This document shows positions 46,533 to 55,686 of a DNA stretch of 64,000 nt, piece by piece. The notes under the pieces are model-generated. The model saw only the letters and a program-made list of their open reading frames with translations. It had not been told where the DNA came from and did no database searches. Numbering within the stretch: position 1 is the stretch's first letter; every line of letters starts with the position of its first letter. A program made the position numbers and the translations under genes. The stretch comes from Leptonema illini DSM 21528 (lineage in GTDB: Bacteria > Spirochaetota > Leptospiria > Leptospirales > Leptonemataceae), in the NCBI RefSeq assembly GCF_000243335.1, contig NZ_JH597773.1:1915550-1979549 (forward strand), in the 5' to 3' direction.

Positions 46533-47168
46533 TTACTCTCCAGGGATAGGAACGGGCGGGCCATAGAACTTCGGCTCTGTGCCGAGGACATAAACGTCAA
46601 GCATCGCCGCCATACGCGCAAGGATCTCGCGCAGCTTCGTCCTCATGCCGTTCCAGCGATCGACATCACGGGCCGTATAACCGATGGCGTCGATACCAAG
46701 ACGCCTTGCGATAAAGACGGCGCGCTCCACATGAAACTGCTGCGAGATAACCGTGAACGAATCCTGCCCGAAGACGGCCTTCGCCCGCACCATCGAATCA
46801 AGGGTGCGAAACCCCGCGTAGTCGAGGTGGATGCGATCGGCCGGTATGCCGCGTTTTAAGAGCTCGTCACGAATCGTTTCGGGCTCATTATACGAACGAT
46901 GCGCGTTGTCGCCGCTTACAAGGATATGCCGAATACGACCCGCCTGATAAAGATCGACGGCGGCGCGAATACGGTATTCCAGAAAAAGATTCAGACGGCC
47001 GTCGCGCAGATATTTCGAGGTACCGAGCAGAACGCCCACATTGCGCGGCGGCAGCGCATCGACACTCGTATAAAGAGATCGAGACGCTACGATCGTCACA
47101 TGCAACCAGATGGCGCGCAAGGTGGGCAGTACCGAGAGGCAGGCAAGAAGAAGTAACAGAAGCTGCAT
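46533..47168 (-). CDS. sanA: SanA/YdcF-like DUF218 membrane protein
   Basis: 211 residues from the ATG at 47168, preceded by GGTGA. The open frame runs 62 codons further, to just 2 bp from dapD, and is not credible. One N-terminal membrane helix, then the DUF218 domain: VGVLLGTSKYLRDGRLN, RHILVSGDN, ILVSGDNAHRSYNEPETIRD and ISQQFHVERAVFIARRLG. SanA of E. coli affects envelope permeability and vancomycin resistance. Divergent from dapD. Confidence 0.85.
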   Translation of the reverse strand: MQLLLLLLACLSVLPTLRAIWLHVTIVASRSLYTSVDALPPRNVGVLLGTSKYLRDGRLNLFLEYRIRAAVDLYQAGRIRHILVSGDNAHRSYNEPETIRDELLKRGIPADRIHLDYAGFRTLDSMVRAKAVFGQDSFTVISQQFHVERAVFIARRLGIDAIGYTARDVDRWNGMRTKLREILARMAAMLDVYVLGTEPKFYGPPVPIPGE

Positions 47169-47355
47169 CCGGTTCACCGGGAATTTTATGCGCGCCACGG
47201 CACCAGCCTGCCCGTCCTGCTCAGTGCGTAAACGTTTTTCCGCTCCAGGATAAACGATGCCAGAGGTCGTGATCGCTAAGGGCCTTCGCTTCCTTCGTGC
47301 TTGACTCAGAGCGTCGGTCTGGGACTCCGTAGGAAACCATCCACTGGAGCACACG

Positions 47356-48174
47356 ATGCACGAACTGCAACCGCTGATCGAAGCTGCCTTTGCAAACCGC
47401 GATCTGCTTAAAGAAAAGAATTATCGGGAAGCCGTCCTTGAGGCCCTGGAGCTTCTCAGCAACGGAAGCATCCGCGTCGCCGAGCAGAAGGCCGTCGGCG
47501 ACTGGACGGTGAACTCCTGGGTGAAGATGGCCATCCTGCTCTATTTCGGCATTACCGAGATGAATGTGATGTCTTCGGGCGATCTGTCTTACTACGATAA
47601 AATCCCCGTGCGCAACGATCATGCGAAGCGCGGCGTTCGCGTCGTTCCGCCCGCCGTCTGCCGCTACGGAGCCTTCGTCGAAAAAGGAGCCATCCTCATG
47701 CCTTCTTACGTCAATATCGGCGCCTATGTTTCTACGGGTACGATGGTCGATACATGGGCGACGGTCGGCAGCTGCGCGCAGATCGGCAAGAACGTGCATC
47801 TTTCAGGCGGCGTCGGTATCGGCGGCGTCCTGGAACCGCCTCAGGGCCGTCCTGTGATTATCGAAGACGGCGCCTTTCTCGGTTCGCGTGCCATCGTCGT
47901 CGAAGGCGTTATCGTTGAAGAGCGAGCGGTACTCGGCGCCAACGTCGTGCTCACCGGCTCGACTCCGATCATCGACGTCACCGGACCGACGGAGGTCGTG
48001 AGCAAAGGACGCGTACCTGCCGGATCGGTCGTCATTCCCGGAACGCGCATCAAGAAATACCCCGCCGGCGAATACGGAACGCCCTGCGCCCTGATCATCG
48101 GAAAACGCAAAGAGAGCACCGACGAAAAGACGTCGCTGAACGACGCCCTTCGCGAGTTCGAGGTTCCAGTTTAG
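47356..48174 (+). CDS. dapD: Tetrahydrodipicolinate N-succinyltransferase
   Basis: 272 residues. N-terminal helical part (LQPLIEAAFANRD) then a left-handed beta-helix of hexapeptide repeats: GAFVEKGAILMPSYVNIGAY, CAQIGKNVHLSGGVGIGGVL and FLGSRAIVVEGVIVEE. It adds succinyl to tetrahydrodipicolinate in lysine and diaminopimelate synthesis. Complete and normal in length. GGAGCACACG before the ATG. Confidence 0.96.
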   Translation: MHELQPLIEAAFANRDLLKEKNYREAVLEALELLSNGSIRVAEQKAVGDWTVNSWVKMAILLYFGITEMNVMSSGDLSYYDKIPVRNDHAKRGVRVVPPAVCRYGAFVEKGAILMPSYVNIGAYVSTGTMVDTWATVGSCAQIGKNVHLSGGVGIGGVLEPPQGRPVIIEDGAFLGSRAIVVEGVIVEERAVLGANVVLTGSTPIIDVTGPTEVVSKGRVPAGSVVIPGTRIKKYPAGEYGTPCALIIGKRKESTDEKTSLNDALREFEVPV

Positions 48175-48178
48175 AGCC

Positions 48179-48703
48179 TTAGATCCAGCTGCCGGTAACG
48201 AGACGACGGATCTGCCACTTCATGAAGAAGTTCAGGCCCGTCGTGAAGCTGTTTATCTTCCCGTCTCTGTCGACGACGACGACGGTCGGATAACCTCTGA
48301 TCCCGTAGGCGTCGGCGGCCTCGGAGCGATCGTCGATGACGACGGGATAGTTCATCTCGTGTTCCTGAACAAACGACATGACCTGCTCCGCCGATTCCTG
48401 CGTCAGGCCGAGAATGACCAGGCCGTCGTTTTCAAGCTCGGAATGCAGCGATTTCAGGATGGGAATCTCGACCTTGCAGGGAAGGCACCAGGTGGCCCAG
48501 AAATTGACGACGACGACCTTTCCTCGCAGTTCAGATAGCCGGTAGGTGCGGCCGTCAAGGGCGCTGAGCGTGAAATCGGGGGCTTCCCGGCCTTCCATCT
48601 TGCTCGAAGCCTGATACATGGGAATGCGCTGATAGAGAAGCCAGCCAAGAAGTAAAGAGAAGATGATGACGGTGGAAAGATTGTCTTTCAAATACTGTAA
48701 CAT
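48179..48703 (-). CDS. TlpA/ResA-like thioredoxin-fold protein, membrane-anchored
   Basis: 174 residues. An N-terminal membrane helix (about 9-26) anchors a periplasmic thioredoxin fold. The active site is WATWCLPCK (Cys73, Cys76), followed by the cis-Pro in GYPTVVVVD. Members of this family keep cysteines of apocytochromes or other exported proteins reduced. Several c-type cytochromes in this window would need such a factor, but the link is only an inference. Convergent with dapD, divergent from the ClpS-like gene; the ATG codons of both lie on a shared CATG. Confidence 0.9.
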   Translation of the reverse strand: MLQYLKDNLSTVIIFSLLLGWLLYQRIPMYQASSKMEGREAPDFTLSALDGRTYRLSELRGKVVVVNFWATWCLPCKVEIPILKSLHSELENDGLVILGLTQESAEQVMSFVQEHEMNYPVVIDDRSEAADAYGIRGYPTVVVVDRDGKINSFTTGLNFFMKWQIRRLVTGSWI

Positions 48704-48737
48704 GGAATTTTTGCTCGCTCCTGTTCCTGTGCAGAGA

Positions 48738-49163
48738 ATGCCGGATCAGATGCCGGATTGCCTTCCTCTTACAAAAGAATCCGATACACCTACCCCGTAT
48801 TCTATTTTTCTGCCGTCGTGGAAAAAGGTTACAGGCCGGCGAAGAATTCACGCCAGTGTGCAATTACCGCAGCCTGTGGCGCGACAGAATCCATTTCTGC
48901 GCAATCCGCAGGCCTCGCCCCCTGCTTCCAATGAGCGGCTGTATGTCGTCATCATAGACAACGACACGAATACCTATGAGCAGGTCATCCGCATCTGCAT
49001 GAAGGCGCTTCAGATATCAGAGCAGGAGGCCTTTCAGATCGCCCTCGCCGTCGATCATAACGGCGAGGCCATCGTTTTCGAAGGGATGCGAGCCGAGGCG
49101 CAGGCCGTTGCCGATATCATTCGCACAATCGGCATCGAGGTGCAGCTGCGCCCGGTCGTATAA
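48738..49163 (+). CDS. ClpS-like adaptor protein with N-terminal extension
   Basis: 141 residues from the ATG at 48738; other starts at 48702 or 48750 are possible. The C-terminal 75 residues match ClpS: LYVVIIDNDTNTYEQVIRIC, then LQISEQEAFQIALAVDHNGEA and a final strand VQLRPV. The family acts as N-degron adaptor for ClpA or ClpC. DNDTNTYE replaces the usual HNDDYTPME, so the hydrophobic pocket residues may differ. The extension of about 60 residues is Pro-rich. ClpB (2004-4571) is not its partner; no clpA or clpC gene is in the window. Confidence 0.7.
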   Translation: MPDQMPDCLPLTKESDTPTPYSIFLPSWKKVTGRRRIHASVQLPQPVARQNPFLRNPQASPPASNERLYVVIIDNDTNTYEQVIRICMKALQISEQEAFQIALAVDHNGEAIVFEGMRAEAQAVADIIRTIGIEVQLRPVV

Positions 49164-49174
49164 GAACTCACCGA

Positions 49175-50401
49175 TTACAGATCGAGCATGTGGCCGAGGC
49201 GATCCTTTTTGGTGCGCAGATACGCGGCATTGTCGCTGACGGCCTCAATCTGTACGGGAATGCGTCCCGTCACCTGAAGGCCATAGGCGTCCAGACCGAC
49301 GATCTTGCGCGGATTGTTCGTCATCAGCTGCAGGGTCGTCAGGCCGAGATCTCGCAGGATCTGAGCGCCAACGCCGTAGTCTCGCAGGTCTGCCTTGAAT
49401 CCAAGCTTCTCGTTCGCCTCCACCGTATCAAGGCCCTCATCCTGTAAACGATAGGCGCGCAGCTTGTTAATAAGACCGATGCCGCGGCCTTCCTGACGCA
49501 TGTAAAGAACGACGCCGTATCCATGCTCGGCAACGTAACGCATGGCAAAGTCAAGCTGGGCGCCGCAATCACATCTTCGCGAATGAAAGATATCGCCCGT
49601 CAGGCATTCGCTGTGTACGCGCACCGGTACGTCTTCTTTGCCGGCGACATCGCCTTTCACAAGAGCGACGTGTGTTTTGTCGTCGATCGTCGTCGTATAA
49701 GCGATCATACGAAACTCCCCGTACTCAGTGGGCAGTCGCGTCTCGACTTCACGGCGGATCAGAGAATCGCTGCGATTCCGGTAGCGGATCAGATCTTCGA
49801 TCGTATAGACGTTAAGGTTATGTTTTTCGGCGAACTTCAGAAGCTGTGGAAGGCGAGCCATCGTTCCATCGTCGTTCATGATCTCGCAGATCACCGCGGC
49901 GGGGCGCAATCCGGCAAGGCGGGCCAGATCGACCGACGCCTCCGTATGCCCGGCACGGCGCAACACGCCACCACGTACAGCCTGCAGCGGAAAGATGTGT
50001 CCCGGACGGACCAGATCCTCCGGACGCGACGACGGGTCAGAGAGGATCTGGATCGTTCGGGCACGATCGGCTGCAGAGATGCCGGTGGAGATGCCATGCG
50101 CCGCATCGACCGATACGGTGAAGGCCGTTTTTAACGACTCTTTATTCTCGCGCACCATCTGTTCGAGCTCAAGGGCATGGATGCGCGACGCCTCCATCGG
50201 CACGCAGACGAGTCCGCGACCGTATGTGGCCATGAAATTGATCGCCTCCTGTGTGGCGAACTGAGCGGCGAAGACCAGATCGCCTTCGTTCTCGCGATCC
50301 TCTGAGTCCACCAGGATGATCATCTTTCCCTGTCGGATCTCTTCGATCGCCTCTTCTATGGGCCGGATCTCTCTTGCTGCCGAAGTCTCATTTTCAAGCA
50401 T
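49175..50401 (-). CDS. ribBA: Bifunctional DHBP synthase / GTP cyclohydrolase II
   Basis: 408 residues from the ATG at 50401; 32 extra codons upstream (to 50497) are not credible. RibB part: [20 protein letters not shown] (acidic metal loop), [15 protein letters not shown]. RibA part (from about 205): [20 protein letters not shown] with the zinc Cys residues, [18 protein letters not shown] and [13 protein letters not shown]. Both active sites are complete. They start the two branches of riboflavin synthesis. No FMN riboswitch is seen upstream. Confidence 0.96.
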   Translation of the reverse strand: MLENETSAAREIRPIEEAIEEIRQGKMIILVDSEDRENEGDLVFAAQFATQEAINFMATYGRGLVCVPMEASRIHALELEQMVRENKESLKTAFTVSVDAAHGISTGISAADRARTIQILSDPSSRPEDLVRPGHIFPLQAVRGGVLRRAGHTEASVDLARLAGLRPAAVICEIMNDDGTMARLPQLLKFAEKHNLNVYTIEDLIRYRNRSDSLIRREVETRLPTEYGEFRMIAYTTTIDDKTHVALVKGDVAGKEDVPVRVHSECLTGDIFHSRRCDCGAQLDFAMRYVAEHGYGVVLYMRQEGRGIGLINKLRAYRLQDEGLDTVEANEKLGFKADLRDYGVGAQILRDLGLTTLQLMTNNPRKIVGLDAYGLQVTGRIPVQIEAVSDNAAYLRTKKDRLGHMLDL

Positions 50402-50509
50402 GGTCGACCTCCTATCAGGCAATGCTGATTCAGGTTTTTTTGACCCGTTTCGCCTACAATAGAAAAAGAAAGGGATGATTTCCTGAGCGCATAGCAATCC
50501 TTAACACCA

Positions 50510-51847
50510 ATGCCTTCTTTAGAACGTCCGCCCGGACCGTCGCGACTCCAGGCACTGCGGCTTGTACCGATGATTCGCCGCAACCCCATCCACTTTTTTC
50601 AGCATATGCTACAGGCCTACGGGCCGATCAGCCACTTCCACATCCTGAGAGAACACGTGTATCTCGTTCAGGAGCCCGAGTGGATCGAGCAGATCCTCGT
50701 CGCCAGGGCAAAGTCTTATCATAAAAGTCCGCTCTATCGGGAGCTACAGAGGGTGATCGGCAACGGATTGCTCACGGCCGAAGACGAGCAGTGGAAGAAA
50801 GAGCGCCGGCTGCTGCAGCCTGCCTTTCACGCGAAGCGACTGCAGCTTTACGGCGATATCATGCGCGAAGAGGCCGAAGTCGTATGCCGGCGATGGTTCG
50901 ATCGTCTGGCGCGCGACGAATACTTCGAAACCGATCTGCTCGCCGAGATGATGGAGCTGACCTTTGCCATCGTCGGTCGCTGTCTTTTTCAGGCCGATCT
51001 TTCGCGTTATACAGAGCGGGTGAAGCACAGCCTTGATACGGCTCTTGTCGAGATTACCGAACGCATCACACAGTTGATCCCGCCGCCGATCTGGCTGCCT
51101 CTGCCCGGTCACAGACGACTTCTTCGTTCGCTTGCGACTCTCGATGCCATCGTGCAGGATCTGATTAAAGAACGCATGCAGAATCCGACCGATGACATGC
51201 TCTCGCTGATGCTGCAGAGCGTCGACGAACAGGGAAACGCCATGAGCGCGAAACAGATACGCGATGAAACGCTGACGCTGATCCTTGCCGGCCATGAGAC
51301 GACGGCAAACGCCCTTACGTGGACCTTTTATCTTCTTGATAAGAATCGCGACAGCCTGTTACAGGCGGCCCGGGAAGCATCAAAGGTTCAGACTGGTGCG
51401 GATTTTCGTGAGGCGAACTTCTTACGGGCTGTGTTCGACGAATCGTTACGGCTCTTTCCTCCAGCATGGGAGATAGAGAGACGCGCCACTGTTACACATA
51501 CGATTCAAACGTCATCAGGTGAAGTACTGATTCCCGAGAATACGAATATCGCCATGTGTATTTATATGATGCATAGAGATGAACGGTTCTGGCCGGAGCC
51601 GCATCGCTTTCTGCCCGAGCGATTTCTTGAAGACAGACGACATGGCTTTGCTTATCTTCCGTTCGGTGGCGGACCGCGCATCTGCATCGGAAATCAATTC
51701 GCCATCAACGAGGCGATGATCATTCTGAGCGCTCTGCTTGCCCGTTTCGATGTTCAGACGCTTGTCGATCCTGATCCGGCGCCTCTTGTTACGCTCCGTC
51801 CGCGAAAGGGCATGCCCGTGCGCATAAGAAAAAGGAAAAGCATTTGA
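50510..51847 (+). CDS. Cytochrome P450
   Basis: 445 residues, no membrane anchor. I helix LILAGHETTANALTW (Glu-Thr pair), K helix ESLRLFPPAW with E-x-x-R (FDESLRL), and the haem ligand Cys392 in FGGGPRICIGNQFA. Layout resembles fatty-acid hydroxylase-type bacterial P450s, but the substrate is unknown. No ferredoxin or reductase gene is next to it. Divergent from ribBA by about 108 bp. Confidence 0.93.
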   Translation: MPSLERPPGPSRLQALRLVPMIRRNPIHFFQHMLQAYGPISHFHILREHVYLVQEPEWIEQILVARAKSYHKSPLYRELQRVIGNGLLTAEDEQWKKERRLLQPAFHAKRLQLYGDIMREEAEVVCRRWFDRLARDEYFETDLLAEMMELTFAIVGRCLFQADLSRYTERVKHSLDTALVEITERITQLIPPPIWLPLPGHRRLLRSLATLDAIVQDLIKERMQNPTDDMLSLMLQSVDEQGNAMSAKQIRDETLTLILAGHETTANALTWTFYLLDKNRDSLLQAAREASKVQTGADFREANFLRAVFDESLRLFPPAWEIERRATVTHTIQTSSGEVLIPENTNIAMCIYMMHRDERFWPEPHRFLPERFLEDRRHGFAYLPFGGGPRICIGNQFAINEAMIILSALLARFDVQTLVDPDPAPLVTLRPRKGMPVRIRKRKSI

Positions 51848-51888
51848 CCTCAAACGCGGGTTGTTTTTGAATCAGTGAACGGCTTGCT

Positions 51889-53835
51889 ATGGATTTTTCT
51901 CTCTCTACAGCTCTTCTTGGTTCTCTTCTGAGCAGTCTTGTTCTTACCGGCGCCATGATGTATCTGGCCTCGCGTCCCGACGCTACGGCCTCTCTGCGAT
52001 GGTGGACGGCCGGTTTTGCCCTGCTCTTTCTGCGATATGCGCTCATACTGCTCAAGCCGTATATCGGCGAAACGGCGTCTGACTTTCTGGCCGAATCGTC
52101 GCATGCTCTATCGGCGTTGATCATCTTCGTCGGCACGGCGCGCATGATGGGTCGACGTCTGCCGTTCTGGCCGATTACGCTCAGCGGCGCCGCAGCGGTG
52201 GTCTGGACGGCCATTGCCGTTTACTGGATCCGGGATTTCTTCTGGCTTGCTCTTCCGTTGTATTTTTTCGCCGGCACCGTGCTCTGCGCCACCGGCGTGG
52301 TGATGTTCAGACAGCATCGGCGAGAACGAGGTCAGGGCTACGGACTCGCTGCCATCGGCTTCTTTCTGTGGGGACTGCATAAATTCGACTATCCGTTTCT
52401 GCGTCCGCTTGAGTGGTTTGCTCCGATCGGATTCATGATGTCGCAGCTGGCGACGATGCATCTGTCGGTCGTTCTCATACTTATCGCGCTCAATCGTCAG
52501 AGCCGGCGTGCGGCGCGACAGAGCGATCGCGTGCGCTATTTCAGCGAACACGATCTGTTAACCGGATTGCCCAGCCGTAGAACGCTTACGACGATTCTCG
52601 ATCGCGCGATGAAAAACTCCGAGGCGCCGCTGCTTGTCGTCTTTCTCGACATCCGCAAGTTTCACGAGATCAATGAAGGCCTCGGCCAGAAGATCGGCGA
52701 TCAGGTGCTGCGCACCGTAGCGCGACGGCTATACGATACGGGACAGGGACATGATATCATCGCCCGCGTCGGTGGAGACGAATTCGCCATCGTCGTTCAC
52801 TCCTCTCCTGAAGAAGAGGCGCTCGGCGCATTGCTGCGTCGTATAACGGTCGATCTCGAATCGCCGATACCGATCGGCGAACAGGAGATTCGCGTCGACG
52901 CCACTATCGGCGTCGCCTATTATCCGCGCGACGGGCGCACGGCCGAAGAGGTGATGAAAAACGCAGGCACCGCTCTCAGTGACGCACGCCGCAGCGGGGT
53001 ACGTTTTCGCGATTTCGGCGAACTCAGATCGGGCGAAATGCTTGAGCGCATGAATCTGCGTCGCGACCTGTTCGGAGCTCTAAAGCGAGAAGAATTCTTT
53101 CTTGTATATCAGCCTCAAATCGATCTCGCCACGGGGCAGATTTGCGGGCTTGAGGCGCTGATGCGCTGGAAACATCCTCAGCGCGGCGATATACCGCCGA
53201 CGGTTTTCGTTCCTCTCGCCGAAAGCACGGAGTTCATTCTTCTGCTCGGTGAATGGGTACTCGACCAGGCCTTAAAAGATCTGGCCCGGCTTGAAAAGGC
53301 CGGCTTTTCGTTACGTCTTGCCGTGAATCTTTCTGCCGTGCAGTTCAAACACGAAGAGCTGACGAATGCCATCCTGCGCTTTCTCGATTCGGCGGGCGTC
53401 TCACCGGATCGTCTCGAACTCGAGATCACCGAAAGCACGGTTATCCATGACGAGCGATTTGTGGAACGGGTCATGGATCATCTGCATCGCATCGGCCTTC
53501 AATTCGCCATCGATGATTTCGGGACTGGCTATTCCTCGCTAAGCGTACTGCGCCGACTGCCTTTCGATCGCCTGAAGATCGATCGCTCGTTTATCCAGGA
53601 TGTGGCCACCGATGCCGGTGTGAAAAACATCGTGGAGGCCATCATCTGGATGGCGCATAGCCTGAATTTAAAAGTGCTGGCCGAGGGCGTTGAAACGGAC
53701 GAGCAGCTTACCGCTCTGAAGATGCTCGGCTGTGACGAAGCGCAGGGTTATCTGCTTGGCCGCCCCGTTTCTCTCAATCTGCTCATCGACAGACTGTCGC
53801 GCGAAGCGGGTCGACACAGCACAGAGTCGATTTGA
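51889..53835 (+). CDS. GGDEF-EAL cyclic-di-GMP protein with seven-helix membrane domain
   Basis: 648 residues. About seven N-terminal membrane helices (1-202) are followed by a GGDEF domain (from about 218, motif GGDEF at 295-299, intact) and an EAL domain (motif EALMRW at 422) with IAIDDFGTGYSSL-type AIDDFGTGYSSL and LKIDRSFI intact. Both motifs are conserved, so both synthesis and breakdown of c-di-GMP are possible. No I-site RxxD directly before GGDEF is obvious. Located 41 bp after the P450. Confidence 0.93.
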   Translation: MDFSLSTALLGSLLSSLVLTGAMMYLASRPDATASLRWWTAGFALLFLRYALILLKPYIGETASDFLAESSHALSALIIFVGTARMMGRRLPFWPITLSGAAAVVWTAIAVYWIRDFFWLALPLYFFAGTVLCATGVVMFRQHRRERGQGYGLAAIGFFLWGLHKFDYPFLRPLEWFAPIGFMMSQLATMHLSVVLILIALNRQSRRAARQSDRVRYFSEHDLLTGLPSRRTLTTILDRAMKNSEAPLLVVFLDIRKFHEINEGLGQKIGDQVLRTVARRLYDTGQGHDIIARVGGDEFAIVVHSSPEEEALGALLRRITVDLESPIPIGEQEIRVDATIGVAYYPRDGRTAEEVMKNAGTALSDARRSGVRFRDFGELRSGEMLERMNLRRDLFGALKREEFFLVYQPQIDLATGQICGLEALMRWKHPQRGDIPPTVFVPLAESTEFILLLGEWVLDQALKDLARLEKAGFSLRLAVNLSAVQFKHEELTNAILRFLDSAGVSPDRLELEITESTVIHDERFVERVMDHLHRIGLQFAIDDFGTGYSSLSVLRRLPFDRLKIDRSFIQDVATDAGVKNIVEAIIWMAHSLNLKVLAEGVETDEQLTALKMLGCDEAQGYLLGRPVSLNLLIDRLSREAGRHSTESI

Positions 53836-53895
53836 CAGGAGGGGCCGAGCACAGATCGTCGGCATCGCACTCGAACGAATATCAGGACGGATTAC

Positions 53896-54873
53896 ATGGA
53901 GAAGCGCAAGGTTTTTGAATCGGCTGTGAGGATCTGCCACGATATGCAGGATCGTATCACGACGGCGCTTGAAGAGCTGGAGATGAACAACGCCTCTTCG
54001 GGAAGGGCTTCCATCTTCAAGGAAGATCTGTGGGATCACGGCGATACCACATCGACGATTCTCACCGGCGGCGGCGGACGCAGTCGGGCCATCGAGAACG
54101 GGCGCATATTCGAGAAAGGCGGCGTCAACGTATCGGATGTAAGCGGACGCTTCTCTGAAGAGATGGCGCGTGCGCAACCGGGCGAATCCAGTCGCTTTCG
54201 CGCAACGGGCATCTCGCTTGTGCTGCATCCGAAGAACCCGCATGCGCCGACCGTTCATGCAAACTTTCGCGTGATCAAGCGCATCACCGAGCAGGGCGAC
54301 ATCGACCGTATGTGGTTCGGCGGCGGAGCCGATCTCACTCCCCATCTTTTCTACGAAGAGGATGCGCGGCATTTCCATAAGGCCTGGAGCGACCTGTGTC
54401 TTCGTCACCGCGAGATCGCCGATTACGGCAAGATGAAGCAGGATTGCGATGCCTATTTCTTTCTACCACATCGCGCAGAGGCTCGCGGAATCGGCGGTAT
54501 ATTCTATGACTATCAAGAGGAAAATGCCGATCAGTGGCTTGCTTTCATGAAAGAGGCCGGCGAGGCCTTTCTCGAATCCTATGTGCCGATCATAAAGCGG
54601 CGCTCAGATATGCCATTCACCGAGGCGGAGCGCGAATTCCAGCTCTACCGCCGCGGCCGTTACGTCGAATTTAACCTGATTCACGATAGGGGCACGCTTT
54701 TCGGTCTGCGCACCGGCGGACGCATCGAATCCATCCTCATGAGCCTTCCGTCTCCCGTTCACTGGAGATATAACTATCATCCAGAAAACGATCTTTCACT
54801 TCCTGAAGCGCTGCGCCGTCAGATAGCCGAACTCTACTCGGCGCTCAAAGAGCCGCGCAACTGGATACCCTGA
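53896..54873 (+). CDS. hemF: Oxygen-dependent coproporphyrinogen III oxidase
   Basis: 325 residues. HemF features: FKEDLWDHGDTTSTILTGG here in shortened read FKEDLWDHGD, GISLVLHPKNPHAPTVHANF, MWFGGGADLTPHLFYEEDA, RGIGGIFYDY and YVEFNLIHDRGT. Complete. It decarboxylates coproporphyrinogen III in haem synthesis and needs O2, which fits an aerobic organism. Confidence 0.96.
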   Translation: MEKRKVFESAVRICHDMQDRITTALEELEMNNASSGRASIFKEDLWDHGDTTSTILTGGGGRSRAIENGRIFEKGGVNVSDVSGRFSEEMARAQPGESSRFRATGISLVLHPKNPHAPTVHANFRVIKRITEQGDIDRMWFGGGADLTPHLFYEEDARHFHKAWSDLCLRHREIADYGKMKQDCDAYFFLPHRAEARGIGGIFYDYQEENADQWLAFMKEAGEAFLESYVPIIKRRSDMPFTEAEREFQLYRRGRYVEFNLIHDRGTLFGLRTGGRIESILMSLPSPVHWRYNYHPENDLSLPEALRRQIAELYSALKEPRNWIP

Positions 54874-54975
54874 GAACCGCTGTTTGCCTCACAGCGCGAA
54901 AAAAATGTTATCTTTCTCGCCAGAAGGTCGTTTATTGAAAGAGACAACTTTATAGAGGTTAAACCCGGATCAGAA

Positions 54976-55686
54976 ATGTTCTCTTTTTTACGAAATAAAA
55001 AGCCGCGAACGATCTTTATCGGCGATGTGCATGGTTGCATTGATGAACTGCAGGCCATGTGCAAGCGCCTGCGCCTGTCGCAGGAGGATCGCATCGTCAT
55101 GCTTGGCGATCTGATCAATCGCGGTCCCGATCCTGCTGCCGTCGTCGCCTTTGTCGCCGAAAAGAAATTCGACTGTCTGATGGGCAACCATGAAGACGAA
55201 TACTTGAAAGAATACAAACACGAAGAGAAGTATGCCGCTCTTCGCGAAGAGCTTGGACTTGATCTGCATCTCTGGATCGAAGAGAGGCCGCTATGGATCG
55301 ATCATCCGTCCTTTTTATGCGTTCACGCCGGATTGAAGCCGGGCGCGCTTCCCGCATCGAATGACAGGCGTTATTTACTGAACATCCGCACGTGGGATGG
55401 CGAAGGCCGCGATATTAAAACTCCGTCGAATCCAGCATGGTACGAGTATTATACGCAGCCTCGCCCCGTTTTCTACGGACACTGGGCACAGCAGGGATTG
55501 ACGATCCGTCGCAACACCGTCGGTCTTGACTCCGGTTGCGTATATGGCCGGGCGCTTTCGGCCTGGATTCTTGAAGAGGAGCGGCTCGTGCAGCAGAAGT
55601 CGAAGCGGGTCTATTATGTACCGCCGGCGCTTCGCAAGAAGGTGGTTACAGATAATACCGAAAGCCGTAGCAGAGCTTCTCGCTGA
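54976..55686 (+). CDS. Metallophosphatase, ApaH/PrpE-like
   Basis: 236 residues. FIGDVHGCIDELQAM (GDVHG), MLGDLINRGPDPAAVV (GDLxxRG), LMGNHEDEYL (GNHE) and FYGHWAQQGL give the complete PPP-type calcineurin fold. This group includes diadenosine tetraphosphate hydrolases and Ser/Thr phosphatases; the sequence does not decide which. The last 41 bp overlap the end of the convergent cls gene. Confidence 0.85.
   Translation: MFSFLRNKKPRTIFIGDVHGCIDELQAMCKRLRLSQEDRIVMLGDLINRGPDPAAVVAFVAEKKFDCLMGNHEDEYLKEYKHEEKYAALREELGLDLHLWIEERPLWIDHPSFLCVHAGLKPGALPASNDRRYLLNIRTWDGEGRDIKTPSNPAWYEYYTQPRPVFYGHWAQQGLTIRRNTVGLDSGCVYGRALSAWILEEERLVQQKSKRVYYVPPALRKKVVTDNTESRSRASR

Noticed and set aside
46533-47354. 273-residue version of the SanA-like protein
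   Set aside because: The first 62 codons reach to 2 bp from divergent dapD and lack export or domain features.
50402-50509. FMN riboswitch before ribBA
   Set aside because: Only about 100 bp is available and the conserved RFN pairing motifs are not seen.
55646-55686. Overlap of two genes read as a frameshift or fusion
   Set aside because: The genes are convergent and both complete; a 41-bp tail overlap is plausible.
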